NCBI RefSeq assembly: GCF_009730915.1
Contig: NC_052480.1
Coordinates: 22,828,419 to 22,892,418, forward strand
DNA from: Dioscorea cayenensis subsp. rotundata
Taxonomy: Eukaryota; Streptophyta; Magnoliopsida; Dioscoreales; Dioscoreaceae
Direction of reading: 5' to 3'
Length of the DNA: 64,000 nt
In this document: piece by piece, positions 11,887-23,269 of the stretch
How the letters are laid out: the number at the start of each line of letters is the position of its first letter
Position numbering within the stretch: the stretch's first letter is position 1
Position numbers and translations under genes: made by a program
The notes under the pieces: model-generated
What the model was told of the DNA's origin: nothing
The model's database searches: none
The model's input: only the letters and a program-made list of their open reading frames with translations

Positions 11887-14328
11887 CGAAAGGCCACATG
11901 TCTGCACTTCATTCTAACACCTCTCCTGCTCACTTTTCCTTTGATGAAACCCTTGACTTCCTCACCAGTTTCCATTCTCCTCAACACAGTCTTCCTCCCT
12001 CTTCTTCTTATCTGTGGTTCAGGTGGGAGCATGGGCCCTTGGTGGCTTTTTGGCTAACAATTCCTGCCATGTGTGGGGTTCAATGTGTGGTTGTATGTTG
12101 CTAGGTAGGTGCTCACCTTGTAACAGTTGTTCATGTAATTTTCAGCCTAATCTTTGTTATAGTAGATCATTGAGATAGCATGACAGCAAGGAATCCCAGT
12201 CAATTGTCATTTCCTACATGAGCATGTGCATGTATCTTTATCAACTACAAATTGGCCTTCAGGACCTACAACTTGGTATTTTGTTCCTCCAGACCAGGTT
12301 GTGTTGTAAAACCAACTCAACTGTTTGGAATTCTCTAATTTTTTTAGAATCCTAGGGCAGTGGACTGTTGTACATTTTCTCATTGCATCTCTTCTTTTTT
12401 GAATCCTGATCATCAACCTTGATTTGATCATTTCATTCATTGTCACTACCCCCTTAGTCCTAGCTTCAAGTATTTGGCTATTGAAGCACTCACACAAATT
12501 ATTGAGTAGGATGTCACATTTAAAAATTGATTTGAAGTGTGACCTACTCCAATGGTTATAGGTTATGTTTTTCATGTAATTGCATGCATCTGTGGACATT
12601 CCATTTAAGATGGCCATATTTTTCTCAAATACAGACTGGTAGCTTGATTTAGCACATAACCACAATTGGTCTTTCAATGCTTTCCCTCTAAAGTTCTTTT
12701 TAAAATTAGTGTGTATGTGTCTAACACAAAACCTGTGCTCACTATAAGGGAATAACTCCTCTATAGCATGTATTAAACCCTAAACAACCAAATTAAGTTG
12801 ACATACAACCACAACAAGGAACAAAGGGAAAAAAAAAAAGAAACAAGTAATGAAATCATCAATTAATTATATCAAGACAACAATGAAATTGTGAAGGAGT
12901 CAATCAAAACACCAACTTAAATATACAATTACCTTCTGCATGTCGGTCATAAATGCCCAGTGATGGCTGTTATTAATCCCTAGGTCCTGTGCAAGCAATT
13001 CTAAGAACCATTTCCAATTGTTCTTGTTCTCTTTGTCCACTGCAGCAAACAATTTATATTAAATAGGTAATTATTAAAACATAACAAAAAAAATACATCA
13101 AATTAAAAACCAAGGTTAGGGATAACCTATGGCCCATGCAACTGGATAAATGCAGTCATCTGCATCTATCCCAACTGCAGTCAGCAGTTGTCCTCCATAG
13201 AGGCTTTTTAAAAAACAACCATCAAGTGAAATTATTTGTCTACACCATGCCAAGAATCCTTCTCTCAAAGGAGAAAGACAAATATACATGCACTGGAACA
13301 CATCATGGTCACATTTGAACAATATAATAGAACCAAGATGTGTTCTTAGTAGTTCTAGCTTGTAATCATAAAGCCTTGCTATCTGGGTCTTCTCATCACC
13401 ATTAATAATTTTGGATTGAGAAAAATAATTAGATGCAAATATGGATTCAACTTTAGTTGGGTGCATACATATTTTAGATAAAACTATAAGAAAAGGAAAT
13501 ATACCTTAACGCAATGCATTTGGCTCTTTATGCCTTCAATTTGCTAATATCTACCTCTTGGTTTATCTTTACTGCTTGGATGATGCCAGCCAATTTCCAG
13601 GCAGGATCTGCCCTAAATTGCTGTAAGTACGTCTTAGCTATCCAGTTGCCATTAATATGCTTATTATTGTGGTCTCCTGCACACTTATGTTCTAATTTCC
13701 CTGCCTTAATCTGGACTGTACTCCCATCATTTACCATTGGTGATGCCCAAAGATAGAAAGGACAACCTCTTTTGCAAAAAGCTTTGCATCTCTTTCTAGA
13801 ATTGGGCTTAAAATTCATGGCATACCTATTTTTAATACCATAATTCCTCACAGCTTCCTTGAATTGATCAAAACTTCTGAATTTCATTCCTATCTTGAAA
13901 TGAGGATTTTGGATATCAACTTCTTCATGAAATTCAGAGTACTTTGGTCTACCAGACTGTAAGTCATCTTCATCTGTTGATGATGCTGACTTCAACTCCT
14001 CTGATCCTGCATAATCTGAATGGAAACCATCCTCATCCTGGCCTTCTAGTGGTTCTTCATGTACAACCACCAGACTTCTATTCATTTCCCTCCCATCAAC
14101 TGCATCTTCTTCAGACTCATCAGTAAAATTATAACTAGAATCATTTAGGTCACTGTCATCCTCATTTGTTTCCCTTTGCGCACCTACACCAATTAATCTG
14201 CCCTCTAAATCATTGTCCTCCTCATTCTCTTCTTCATTTTCACTTGTTTCATCATGTCCAACCTGATCATCTACAGCCCTAATAAAAACATTGACCTCCT
14301 TGTTAGATGCATTTACAGTTAATGCCAT
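11887..14328 (-). pseudogene. MULE (MuDR-type) transposase, decayed, N-terminal to zinc-knuckle part
   Basis: This is the transposase of a Mutator-like element. Exon 1 (14328 to about 13515) has an acidic N-terminus and then the MuDR DNA-binding domain (FKIGMKFRSFDQFKEAVRNYG, ending CPFYLWA). Exon 2 (about 13480-13118) carries the MULE transposase core with SLDGCFLKSLYGGQLLTAVG. A short exon (about 13042-12935, HHWAFMTDMQK) and a last exon from about 12767 follow, with the SWIM zinc finger (CTCSCRK ... GIPCCHAI) and a basic region ending KVSRRGVRMKC. Introns have GT/AG borders. Four in-frame stops break it: TAA at 13528-13530, TGA at 12207-12209, TAG at 12147-12149 and TAG at 12054-12056. Two sit where the family has Trp. 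The zinc knuckle is interrupted by another element at 11886 and continues at 36966 in the other contig. Confidence 0.9.
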
Positions 14329-15373
14329 CGTAGAGCATCCATGTCAGAATTGATCTCCCTAAGCTCATTCTGCCCACCATTGCTACCTAGCCACCAAATG
14401 CTACTTCCTTCAACATCCAAATTAAGATCTTTTGCCATATATAATAGCTCTAATTTTGAAATCTAGTCTGCGCAACAAAAGTCTATATATCCTGCAAATT
14501 TTTGTATACCCCTTATACTATAGTGCATCTTGATAGTAAACAATTATGTAGTTGGCACTGAGATGAAAATACAATGAAGGTAAATAGACATATGTATGCA
14601 ATGATGAATCATAAACAAGTGAAGCTAAACGTATGAAATGAAAATGCCATAAAATTATAAACATCTATTTGCAATGAAGCTAAATAAGGGAAGTGAAGCT
14701 AATTGCACATTTATATGCCATACAGAGGAATGAAATGATGAATGTAACTCAAAAGGAATAAAAAAAGGACATGATGACATTTAAATGTGGTAAATATGGA
14801 TCAGAAACAACAATATAAAAAGAAAAAAAAAACTACTAATGTACATCAAACATATGTATAAAACAATCACATCTATGTATCAAATTAAGTACATCAATAT
14901 GATTGTTAAAGAACTAATAATGTACATTAGACATATTTATAACAATCACACATATGTATAAAATTAACTACATCAACATGATTGTCAAAGAAGAAGTTAG
15001 GTACATCAACCAAAAATACCTGATACCATTAAAAAAACCTAGGAATGTACATCATACCAAAAACCAAAAAGAAGAATGAATGAAATGATGCCAAAAAGCT
15101 AAGCCACAAATCAATTTGGCCAATTCTCATTTTGGTTATCACACTTTGATTTAAATAATTACTTACCTTTTCCAACAGAGAAAAAAAAGTAAACCAAAAA
15201 AACATTGCAAGGACCCATATGGACCACCCCATGTGGACCATTACAATTAAGTACACTCCATATAGCTATGTTCACAATGACACAATCATATATATATATA
15301 TGATTCCTGAGACTTAACAAATATATAAAATTAAGTGGTAAATCAATCATATATAATTGTATTGTTACTAAAT

Positions 15374-15413
<40 letters not shown>

Positions 15414-16197
15414 TCCTAATACTTAACAATCATACCAAACTAATACTTGTTCACAAATGTTAGCTAAAAACAACCACCTACAACCAACATCATTGTATAT
15501 TACTCTCTAATATGTCTAATACATCCCCCTAACAAGGACTTAACATAGAATTTTTTTTTTTCCTCTTTAATATTTGTTTTATTGATCACACCTGACAAAA
15601 AATGACCAACAACCAAATAATCACAAAATGGCAAACTTCTCAAATTAGGGTCCTCCTTATTAAAGCTTATAGTGTAGTACAAAAACACAAACAAACACTA
15701 ATATTTAGCAAATTTGACCAAAACAAATGCTGCACAAACAACTTGCACTACATTTAGTTCAACATCTATACAAAAACCTTTACAAACCAAAAAAAAGACA
15801 ACTTGCAACATTTAGTTCAACATCTAGACAAGACTTTTAAAAACAAAAAAGAGATAACTTGTAAAGCTTCATTGAACCAAATATAATCTATATTCCACAA
15901 ACATGCAATGGGACCACAAGGAGGAAGACAATTTTTTCAACTCTTCAGTGAAAACCCCAACATGCAATGGGACCACAAGGAGGAAGAAAACGTACAATGC
16001 ATTCAGTGAAACCCCCAAAAAAAAAACCCGCCAAAACCCTACTTCAGATCTATACCCTAACTTCACTTAACCCCATATTTGCAATTTTGAGCTCACAGAC
16101 AATGCTACAAACAAAGCATTAAGGTTAGGGTTTCAAGACAAGCACTTATAGTACCCTGGTGCCTCCCCCTCAGAGGGTCGTATCTCCCAATTGATGG
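14329..16197. other. MULE subterminal non-coding region
   Basis: This lies between the transposase start and the terminal repeat. No gene is visible. It contains several local direct duplications: two copies of about 78 bases at 14838-14915 and 14922-14998; a pair around AACTTGCA..TTTAGTTCAACATCTA (about 15740 and 15798); and a pair of about 58 bases beginning ACATGCAATGGGACC (15900 and 15959). A TA microsatellite is at about 15381-15410. Confidence 0.6.
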
Positions 16198-16597
16198 ACA
16201 TCTCGACGCTCCAAAGACTAGTCGCTTCCCACTTTCCTCACCAGAGATTGAACTGCGTCGGCCGGTAAAGGAGAAGAATAAGAAGAAGAAGAAGAAAAAG
16301 AAAAAAAAAAATAGAAGGAGGAGGAGAAGGACAGGGGCTTAGCCTTCAAAACATAGAAGAAGCATCCACCGTGGATGATTATCTGATTCAGCACATCCAT
16401 TCAGCCATCTGACTTGGCCCGGTGAGGATGAATGGGATTCTCCGATTGCCAAGCCAGCAATTGGAGTCGGAATTGTCAGGATGACTGACAAGTGAAACAA
16501 AATTAAAATTCGATGACTAATTAGATACAAATTGAAGTTCGGCGACCGAACTGAAAAATGAGCAAAGTTCGGTGACCTATCCAAAAATTAACCCCTC
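16198..16597. repeat. MULE long terminal inverted repeat, copy A
   Basis: About 400 bases closely match 38860-39266, starting at GACATCTCGA and ending GTTCGGTGACCTATCCAA plus AATTA. The shared block includes a GAA/AAG-rich tract, the phrase GAACTGCGTCGGCCGGTA and a terminal run of TTCGGTGAC words. The two copies are direct repeats as assembled. They become inverted, as MULE termini should be, if the middle contig is flipped. Open stretches across the GAA tract are not genes. Confidence 0.8.
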
Positions 16598-18017
16598 TAT
16601 ATTATTACTTGCTCTTGATTCTACATTCATCATTATTTCCTCTAGATTAATTTCTTCTAATTGTTTAATCATTTCTTGATATTCTTCATCTTCTTCATTA
16701 TTATTAATTTCTTCCATTATATAATTTTCTTCTATTTTTATTTTTATAAGATAGTTATTTTTATCATACCTGCATTCTATTAAAAAATTTATATCATCAA
16801 TATCTTCTGGTAATTCTTCAAAATCAATTGTTCAGTATTATCCTGGATATATTTTTTCAATTATTTCTTCTATTTTTATTATTTTTATCTCTTTTTATGA
16901 ATTTTTTTATTTTAAGATATTAAAATTTCTTAATATTATTATGCTATTTATTAGGATAAATGTTATTATTGTAATACATATTACTTGTATTATAATTATT
17001 TTCTCTATTATTTCTTTAAGAATTTGATTTATTGATGTTTTAATATTTGTTTTGATTCTATTTTAGTTTGATGATATATGATTTCTTTCTTTTTGATATT
17101 TTTGTTAATATTGTTGATTTGATATTTTGTTATTGTTATATTTTCTGTTTTTTGTCTTTGTTGCAGTAAAAATAAAATTTGGTTTATTTTGTTTTTATGT
17201 TTTTTGCAATAATATTTATATAAAACTTGAAATAAGATTTGCAGAAAATATAATCTACTTCTATTTTGAAGTAAATAAAAGTTACTACTACTTTGCAGTA
17301 TATAAGAGTATTTAAAGAAATTCTTATACAACAACAAGATCCACAACATGTAATATGATAGAAGTTAAACTTGGCAAATAACCTATTTGATCCATAATTA
17401 TTGAAAGTAAAAACTTATTTTTGGTTTTTGTTGGTTTTTTTATTTTTATGGGTTTTTGAAAAATTATCTTCCTTTCTCCATGGATATTCTCTGTCGGCTT
17501 GTTCAACCTTACCGTCTTAGAGTGTACTAACCTTTCCCTGTCTCCGAACTACTAGGCCACCCTTTTAGAGTCTCCAGTTTCTAAAGCCTGAGTGTTCCAC
17601 TTTGCAAAATTACTTAGAAGAGTAATTTTTTGCAATTTAAATGATTATCTTTTAATATGTGAGAGTTCATCCTTTCCAACTTTCAGAGTTCAGACTTATC
17701 TCCACACTCTTTTTCCCCTAAACGGACCTCCTGTCCTTCAGACAGATACTTTTTGGTGTTCTCCAGTTTGTCTTACTCCTTATATTAGTTAGATTAACTC
17801 TTTTTACATAAAAGATTCATTTTTAGCTCAAAATATTTTTTCTAAAGATCTGTACAAAACTCTTTTTTTTTTTAGATTTTTAGATAAAGGTTCACGGATC
17901 AATAAAAGTCATACTACCAAGATAAAATTTACTATCTACATGTTGGGGCCCCGTTAAGGGTTTTATCCCTGCATGGTAAATATTACCTTGAGGTTGTTGT
18001 TAAGGAAAGTTACTGTA

Positions 18018-18029
18018 GCTCTGATACCA
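18018..18029 (-). promoter_or_regulatory. Pararetroviral primer-binding site (tRNA-Met)
   Basis: On the minus strand the sequence reads TGGTATCAGAGC, the exact complement of the 3' end of plant initiator tRNA-Met used by caulimovirids. It lies downstream of the promoter and poly(A)-type signal in viral orientation. Confidence 0.85.
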
Positions 18030-18294
18030 CTAGAACCTCCACACTCCGTCGTCACGCCAGCCTAGGGAACAATGGAGAGGTCGTTGGGATGCCGTTCAAC
18101 TTACTCGGTATGCCGGGGTCATCCTGGGTAAAATAACGGTTAGGGCGGAAGCTTGCTTAAAGAGTTACATAAGAAGAGAGATGTATCCACAAAGAAGTTT
18201 CTTTATTTCATCAAGAGGGATGAGATACAAAGGTAGAGATATGGATGTGGGTAGGGATGAGATCCGGATTCCCACACCTTACAAACTAAGGGGC

Positions 18295-18302
18295 CTTATA
18301 TA
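18295..18302 (-). promoter_or_regulatory. Viral core promoter TATA box
   Basis: On the minus strand it reads TATATAAG, within the phrase AGCCTATATAAGGCCCC. The same core is at 44320-44327 in the other fragment. It drives away from CRL in the assembled orientation. Confidence 0.7.
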
Positions 18303-18396
18303 GGCTCCAAGACTTAACCCTTAAGTCATACTATTTATGACAAGACACATACCAAACTATCATGTAGTGAACATGACACTTACCAAACTTACATAT

Positions 18397-18720
18397 TCCT
18401 AACAAGACACTTAACAAACCCACTTATTACAAGCATGTAATTTAACAGTAAAACTACTATTGCTACAGTTGCAAACCTATTTCCTAACAAGACACTTACC
18501 AAACCCACTCATTACAAGCATGTCATTCAACAATGAAACTTATTTCCTAACAAGACACTTACCAAACCCACTCATTACAAACATGTCATTCAACAGTAAA
18601 AACTACATTGCTTCACGATTCTGAAACTTATTTCCTAACAAGACACTTACCAAACCCACTCATTACAAGCATGTCATTCAACAGTAAAACTATAGTTGCT
18701 ACAGTTGCAACCTATTTTAC
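18397..18720 (-). repeat. Four tandem copies of an upstream viral promoter module
   Basis: Units beginning CCTAACAAGACACTTA occur at about 18397, 18483, 18545 and 18633. Each continues through CAAACCCACTCATTACAAGCATG and an AACAGTAAAACT tail. The homologous promoter at 44090-44300 has one full unit plus one diverged partial unit. Such expansions upstream of a TATA box resemble duplicated enhancer modules. Activity is inferred, not shown. Confidence 0.8.
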
Positions 18721-18865
18721 ACACTAAAAAAACAAACACCGACGACTTGCCGTATTTAAACCTATAATTAACCAAAATTTAAAGATTTATGTAAAATTAA
18801 AGAACTAAAGAAAAATATTAAAGAAATAATTAAATTAGCAAAAATTTATTTTTTAACCATAAAAA

Positions 18866-18962
18866 AAAAATGGGTCGCACCCGTTTGCCCGAACGGGTTA
18901 GGTCCCGTTCGATCAAGAAAAATGGGTCGCACCCGTTTGCCCAAACGGGTTAGGTTCGATCA

Positions 18963-18999
<37 letters not shown>

Positions 19000-19090
19000 G
19001 CACGAAGGAGCGAAGGAGCGAAGGAGCGATCTCGAAACCACGGAGTTTGATCTTCAGAACCCAATCATTCTGCTCGAAATCCCAATCTCG
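18866..19090 (+). promoter_or_regulatory. CRL promoter and 5' leader region with tandem motifs
   Basis: Two direct copies of about 48 bases with GGGTCGCACCCGTTTGCCC lie at about 18870 and 18918. A (TC)n tract (18967-18996) and a triplet of GAAGGAGC (about 19004-19028) follow. The leader appears to contain an intron running from about 19130 to the AG just before the start codon (acceptor near 19802). The promoter lies only about 100-250 bases from the end of the pararetroviral fragment. TSS position is inferred. Confidence 0.45.
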
Positions 19091-19804
19091 TTGCTTGCTA
19101 GAGCTTGGTCCGATTGCTATGCCATCCTCTGGGTTGGTTCTCTCTTTCTCTAGCTTCTTTTTTCCATTATATGCACAGAAATATGCTCTTTTTTGGTGAA
19201 TTTTTTAGCTTTCTAGTGTGTTTGTTGTTTGTGGTGCAAGGATTTGTTCGATTGTGTAATTTTTTAGTACATTTTTGCGTAATTTTGTTGTTTGTTCAGT
19301 TTATGATGATTGTGGAATATGTAGATTGAGAAAAATGTGGATTTTAGGTTTTATTTTTTACCTGGTTGTTGAGGTGTTTTTGGTTTTTTTGATTGGTTAT
19401 TTTAATGATTTATATGTTGAGAAATATGCGTTTTATGGGTGAATTTTCTGAGTTTCTAATGTATTAATTCTGGCATTCTTGGTGAGCACGACGTGATTTT
19501 CATGCATTTTAAAGGATCTTTGTCTTTTTTTTTTCTTTTAATTTTTGTTTCAGGTGATTATAGTTTATGTATAATTAGGAAGATGGGATTTTTTTTGGGC
19601 TTTTGTAATGTATTTTATGCTTAATTCCTCCTTCCATTGACAAGGACTTGAATTTTTATACATTTTAGGAAGTTTCTTTTGTTTGGTTTTTTGGTTTCAG
19701 ATGATTATGATGTTTATAGAGAGTGAGAAATATGGAATCTTATGGTGTTTTGCAATGGCTCTATGTTTAATTCCTCCTTTTAGTTGATCCCTTGAGACTA
19801 GAGG

Positions 19805-21637
19805 ATGGGACCTGATTCAGATTCGAGCGGAGGTGGGTTTCAAGCTCCTGGACTGGTTCTGAAGGCCCTGGTGTTGGTGGGTGGTGCCTTGCTTCTCAAG
19901 AGGCTGAGGAAGTCTACAACTCAATGGGACCATGCCCGTGTGGTGGCTGAAGCCCTTTCAGGGGAGAAGGTGACCAAGAAAGTCAACATTTTTTCCATTA
20001 TGAATATAATTTGTTCTTCTTATGCGCTGTGGCTTGTTTTCCATGTTTAAATTTCATCTGATGCTCTTCTTGTTTTTCCTGCTTTTTCGATTGAATGTGA
20101 AGTTTTCCCAAGAACAAGCTTGTAGGGACCCTGATAACTATTTCAATTTGAGGTAAACTCTTCTCTGTTTTAGGCCACTGTTCATACGGTTTTCTTTGAT
20201 ATTCGGTTATTTTGGTTAGAATGCTATATTTTGTGTTAGGCACTAGATAGTTAGAGTATGGTCTTCTCTCTCCTTTTCTTAAGACATATGGGGCTGCTAT
20301 TCTGTTTAATCTGTTTAATGCACACTCTGTCTTTGTTACAGAACGCTCACTTGCCCTGCAACAGATGTTGTCGATGGTTCACAAGTTTTGTACTTTGAGC
20401 AAGTGTGTATAGCTTGGTTTACTTCCTTTTGGTCTTCTGTTTTTTTTCATTCTATCAGATCTATGAGTGTAATGGAATCTCTTTGTGGCAGGCATTTTGG
20501 AGAGCTCCCCAAAAACCCTTTCGACAAGTATGGTAACTCTCAACCTGCATTCAACATGTCCTTCAACATTTTGCTTTCTTTCTACCTACTTTCCTACTTT
20601 CCTTTGTTTGGTTGAAGTAATTCAGATGCACACCTGCGTGTTTTTTATTTTGAGATGTTTTTCTTTGTATATGTGGCTTCTCATTTCCTGGATTTGTCAA
20701 TTAGCAACAATTTTCTTTCCCAAGTCAGCTTATTTTAGATGTCATATTTAAAAGACATAGAAACTGGACATTGGCTTGCATGCTTGAGCGGAGGTCTATC
20801 AAGCATTCAGGGCATTTATCCTGCTTTGATTAAGGTTATACCATGCATTGTGATTAAAAAATTCTAGCTGTGAAAGAGAGCAGGAGGGGTAGGCCCCAAA
20901 AATAGTTTTAAATGTCAAATTTATGCATTGTCCACTGATATTTATGTTTATGTTTAAGTGTAAATATATCTTTGAGAAAATGATTATTGATGGTAACTAA
21001 TACAGAAGGTTCTAAGGATGTGAAATATGAAGGCTAATAGTGTGCATTAGACTTATTTACTATGATAGCTGTTGTTATGAGTTTTGAGCGAAGGATGAAG
21101 GAAAATCATTCTAATAGAGCTGCCAAGAGGAGCATGAATTATGCTCATCATGTTTTTATTCTGATACCTTATTTATTGTCTCTTAGGATTAGAGGGTATG
21201 CGCATTCAGTAATCTCTTCTTTCTTCTGGCTTGATAACCCTTCTGGTGCATGAGTTGTTAAATATGTAAATATTGAACAATGAGTTCTTAGAACACTCTG
21301 AGAATGCATGATTTTCTGTTGCAGAGATTTTATATGGTGAAACCTTGTCCAAGAGAGATGAGATGCGATGTTGAGGTGAGAACAATTTTTAAAGCATAAA
21401 GAAAAAAAAATATATGGTTCATTTAATTTGGTGGCCCTTATATTTGGCCACCATCTGTCTGCTTTTTCAGTATGTGGTTGTTGTGTAGTTATTGATACTT
21501 AAATTGTTGGTTTTCTTTGCATATATACCCCTCAAAAACCAAGATTTTTCCATAAGCACCCCTGTGGAGGTATATCTGCAAAGTAAATTCCACTGTCAAT
21601 ATTTATGGTTTTATACAAGAAATTACACATACTGCAG

Positions 21638-21684
<47 letters not shown>

Positions 21685-23269
21685 TGTGTAATTGCTTTGC
21701 AGGGTATGCAAGACTTGATCATAGTTGGAGTTTGAGCTCTGGACTACAATGTGATCTTAGTATCTAATTTTCATCAATTTTCAACAGCTGAGTTCATATG
21801 CAATTCGAGATGCAGAAGTGTACAAGAATTTCTGTGACCGCATGAAGGACCAACGGCCAAAGACTGAAGAAGTTATTGAGGTATACTTACATTGGCAACA
21901 CATATTGGTCTTTTGAAAAAAAAAAATTCCTAGTATTTGCTTTCTTCACTCCCGTATTTGTTCGTTACTCCACGTACTTATTTGCTGCCTTCACCACTTC
22001 CTGCACCTATGATTACCTGATTTTCACATTTTTATGAACCACGCAGGGGACAATTTTTGCTACAAACTTTAACAACCATACTTGCATGCTAGTGTCTTTG
22101 CTCACAATATAATACATTGGGATCCTAATTCTTGTCATAATATTTAAACTAGAATGAAAAGAAGATAGAAAAAATGAAAAGAAGTGGGGCCATTGCCTCA
22201 GAGAGGTGTCTTTTTCAAACTTGAATCATAATTGTTTTGTTGTTTTTTGAATTGGAGTTCTGATAAGCGGTTTTCTTGTTTTCCACATTTGTTTGCCCAG
22301 TGGAATCATCTCACATACTCTCACTTTTGTTCATTTTGTTAAACTAACGGTCCATATTGATTTAGTTTTAAAAAAGATTTAAATATGTAAGTCCAGGTCC
22401 TACTATCCTAAATTTTTGGAATGAATCGGAGTTCAGATAATAATTTTGTGTTTGTATCCAACACATTTCATATACTTCCACCTACCCAATCTGCTGTAAA
22501 ACATTGGGAGAGCACTTTGTCCTGCTGCAAGTTCCTTTTTTCAATGCCGAGGCTTATATTTATTCTCAATTTCACACTATCTAATTCATTTGTTACTTGC
22601 CTAAATAATTTTCCCGCATTTCATCATGCTTTGTTGTTCCATTAATTATTTCTCCTGGATTAGCTTAAGCTCATTCTGAAGTACATGCTTTTGTATCTAC
22701 ATTTTCTTCAATTAAAACTATTTCTGACTTGTATGCTTAAGGTATTCACCGAACAATTGTATTTTCATTTTTTTTTATAATCTCGTATTAAATAAGCAAT
22801 TCATTCAGGACATCGCAGAACATCTAACAACCATACACCTTTCACACTGTGAAAGGGGAAAGCGCTGCTTATACAAAGGCTCAACACCACCCGGTGGTTT
22901 TCCAAATTCCTGGGTATGCTTACTAACTCCCCAATTTATATCCGATAATGTTGCTGTTTCATGGAAATCAAGTAAACTTCTGAACAGAATGGTGCATCAC
23001 ACTGTACTTCGGAGCTCACGATCCACAAAAACGGAGAATTGCAGATGTGGGACAGAGGTTACAATGATGAAGAGAACCAGGTACTGATCTAATCTTTCAT
23101 CTCACTGTAATATAGTGAAAACAAGCAATCCATTGAATATGTTACGTTCTCTGTTAATCAGGTTTGGGGATCAAAGGAAGGTCCTTACATATTCAAAACT
23201 GCACCTTCATCAACTTACAATGAAATGTTCCTTCTCCCCAGTGAATTTAACCCCTACATTGAACATTAG
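19805..23269 (+). CDS. CRL: CRUMPLED LEAF (CRL), CpcT/CpeT-family chloroplast outer-envelope protein
   Basis: The spliced product is 253 residues, close to Arabidopsis CRL (about 252). Coding exons: 19805-19969, 20103-20152, 20342-20402, 20492-20527, 21326-21376, 21788-21880, 22809-22913, 22988-23080 and 23162-23269, all with GT/AG borders and one continuous frame. A hydrophobic segment at residues about 14-31 (GLVLKALVLVGGALLL) is the expected envelope anchor. The CpcT/CpeT (bilin lyase-like) domain follows, with FWRAPQKPFRQRFYMVKPCP, FCDRMKDQRPKTEE, HLSHCERGKRCLYKGSTPPG and a C-terminal WGSKEGPYIFK. CRL is known from Arabidopsis to be needed for plastid division and normal plastid and plant development. 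A lyase reaction in plants is not established. The start is the only ATG in frame with the anchor. Intron 5 holds a long TG repeat. Confidence 0.93.
21640..21689. repeat. (TG)n microsatellite in CRL intron 5
   Basis: About 20 TG units with one interruption near the end. It would be a polymorphic marker and has no coding meaning. Confidence 0.9.

Larger units (their letters stand above)
16598..18765 (-). mobile_element. Endogenous pararetrovirus fragment: promoter, leader and start of polyprotein
   Basis: Read on the minus strand this is the 5' part of an integrated caulimovirid genome. Order: an enhancer-like upstream region with tandem repeats; a core promoter (TATA at 18302-18295); a poly(A)-type AATAAA at 18207-18202; a primer-binding site (18029-18018); a leader with short frames; and the beginning of a polyprotein, candidate ATG at 17481. 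The coding part is A-rich, ends in an acidic stretch and is broken by stops and frameshifts. It stops abruptly at the MULE terminal repeat. The promoter half matches 44090-44615. It is a dead, ancient copy. Assignment to Caulimoviridae comes from the linked second fragment plus the Met-type primer site. Confidence 0.8.

Noticed and set aside
10520..11917. Long open stretches on both strands across the first gap
   Set aside because: Most of their length is N. The flanking residues belong to unrelated sequence on each side.
18397..18720. CRISPR-like array
   Set aside because: Repeats are adjacent tandem modules of a viral promoter in a plant genome, not short repeats with unique spacers.
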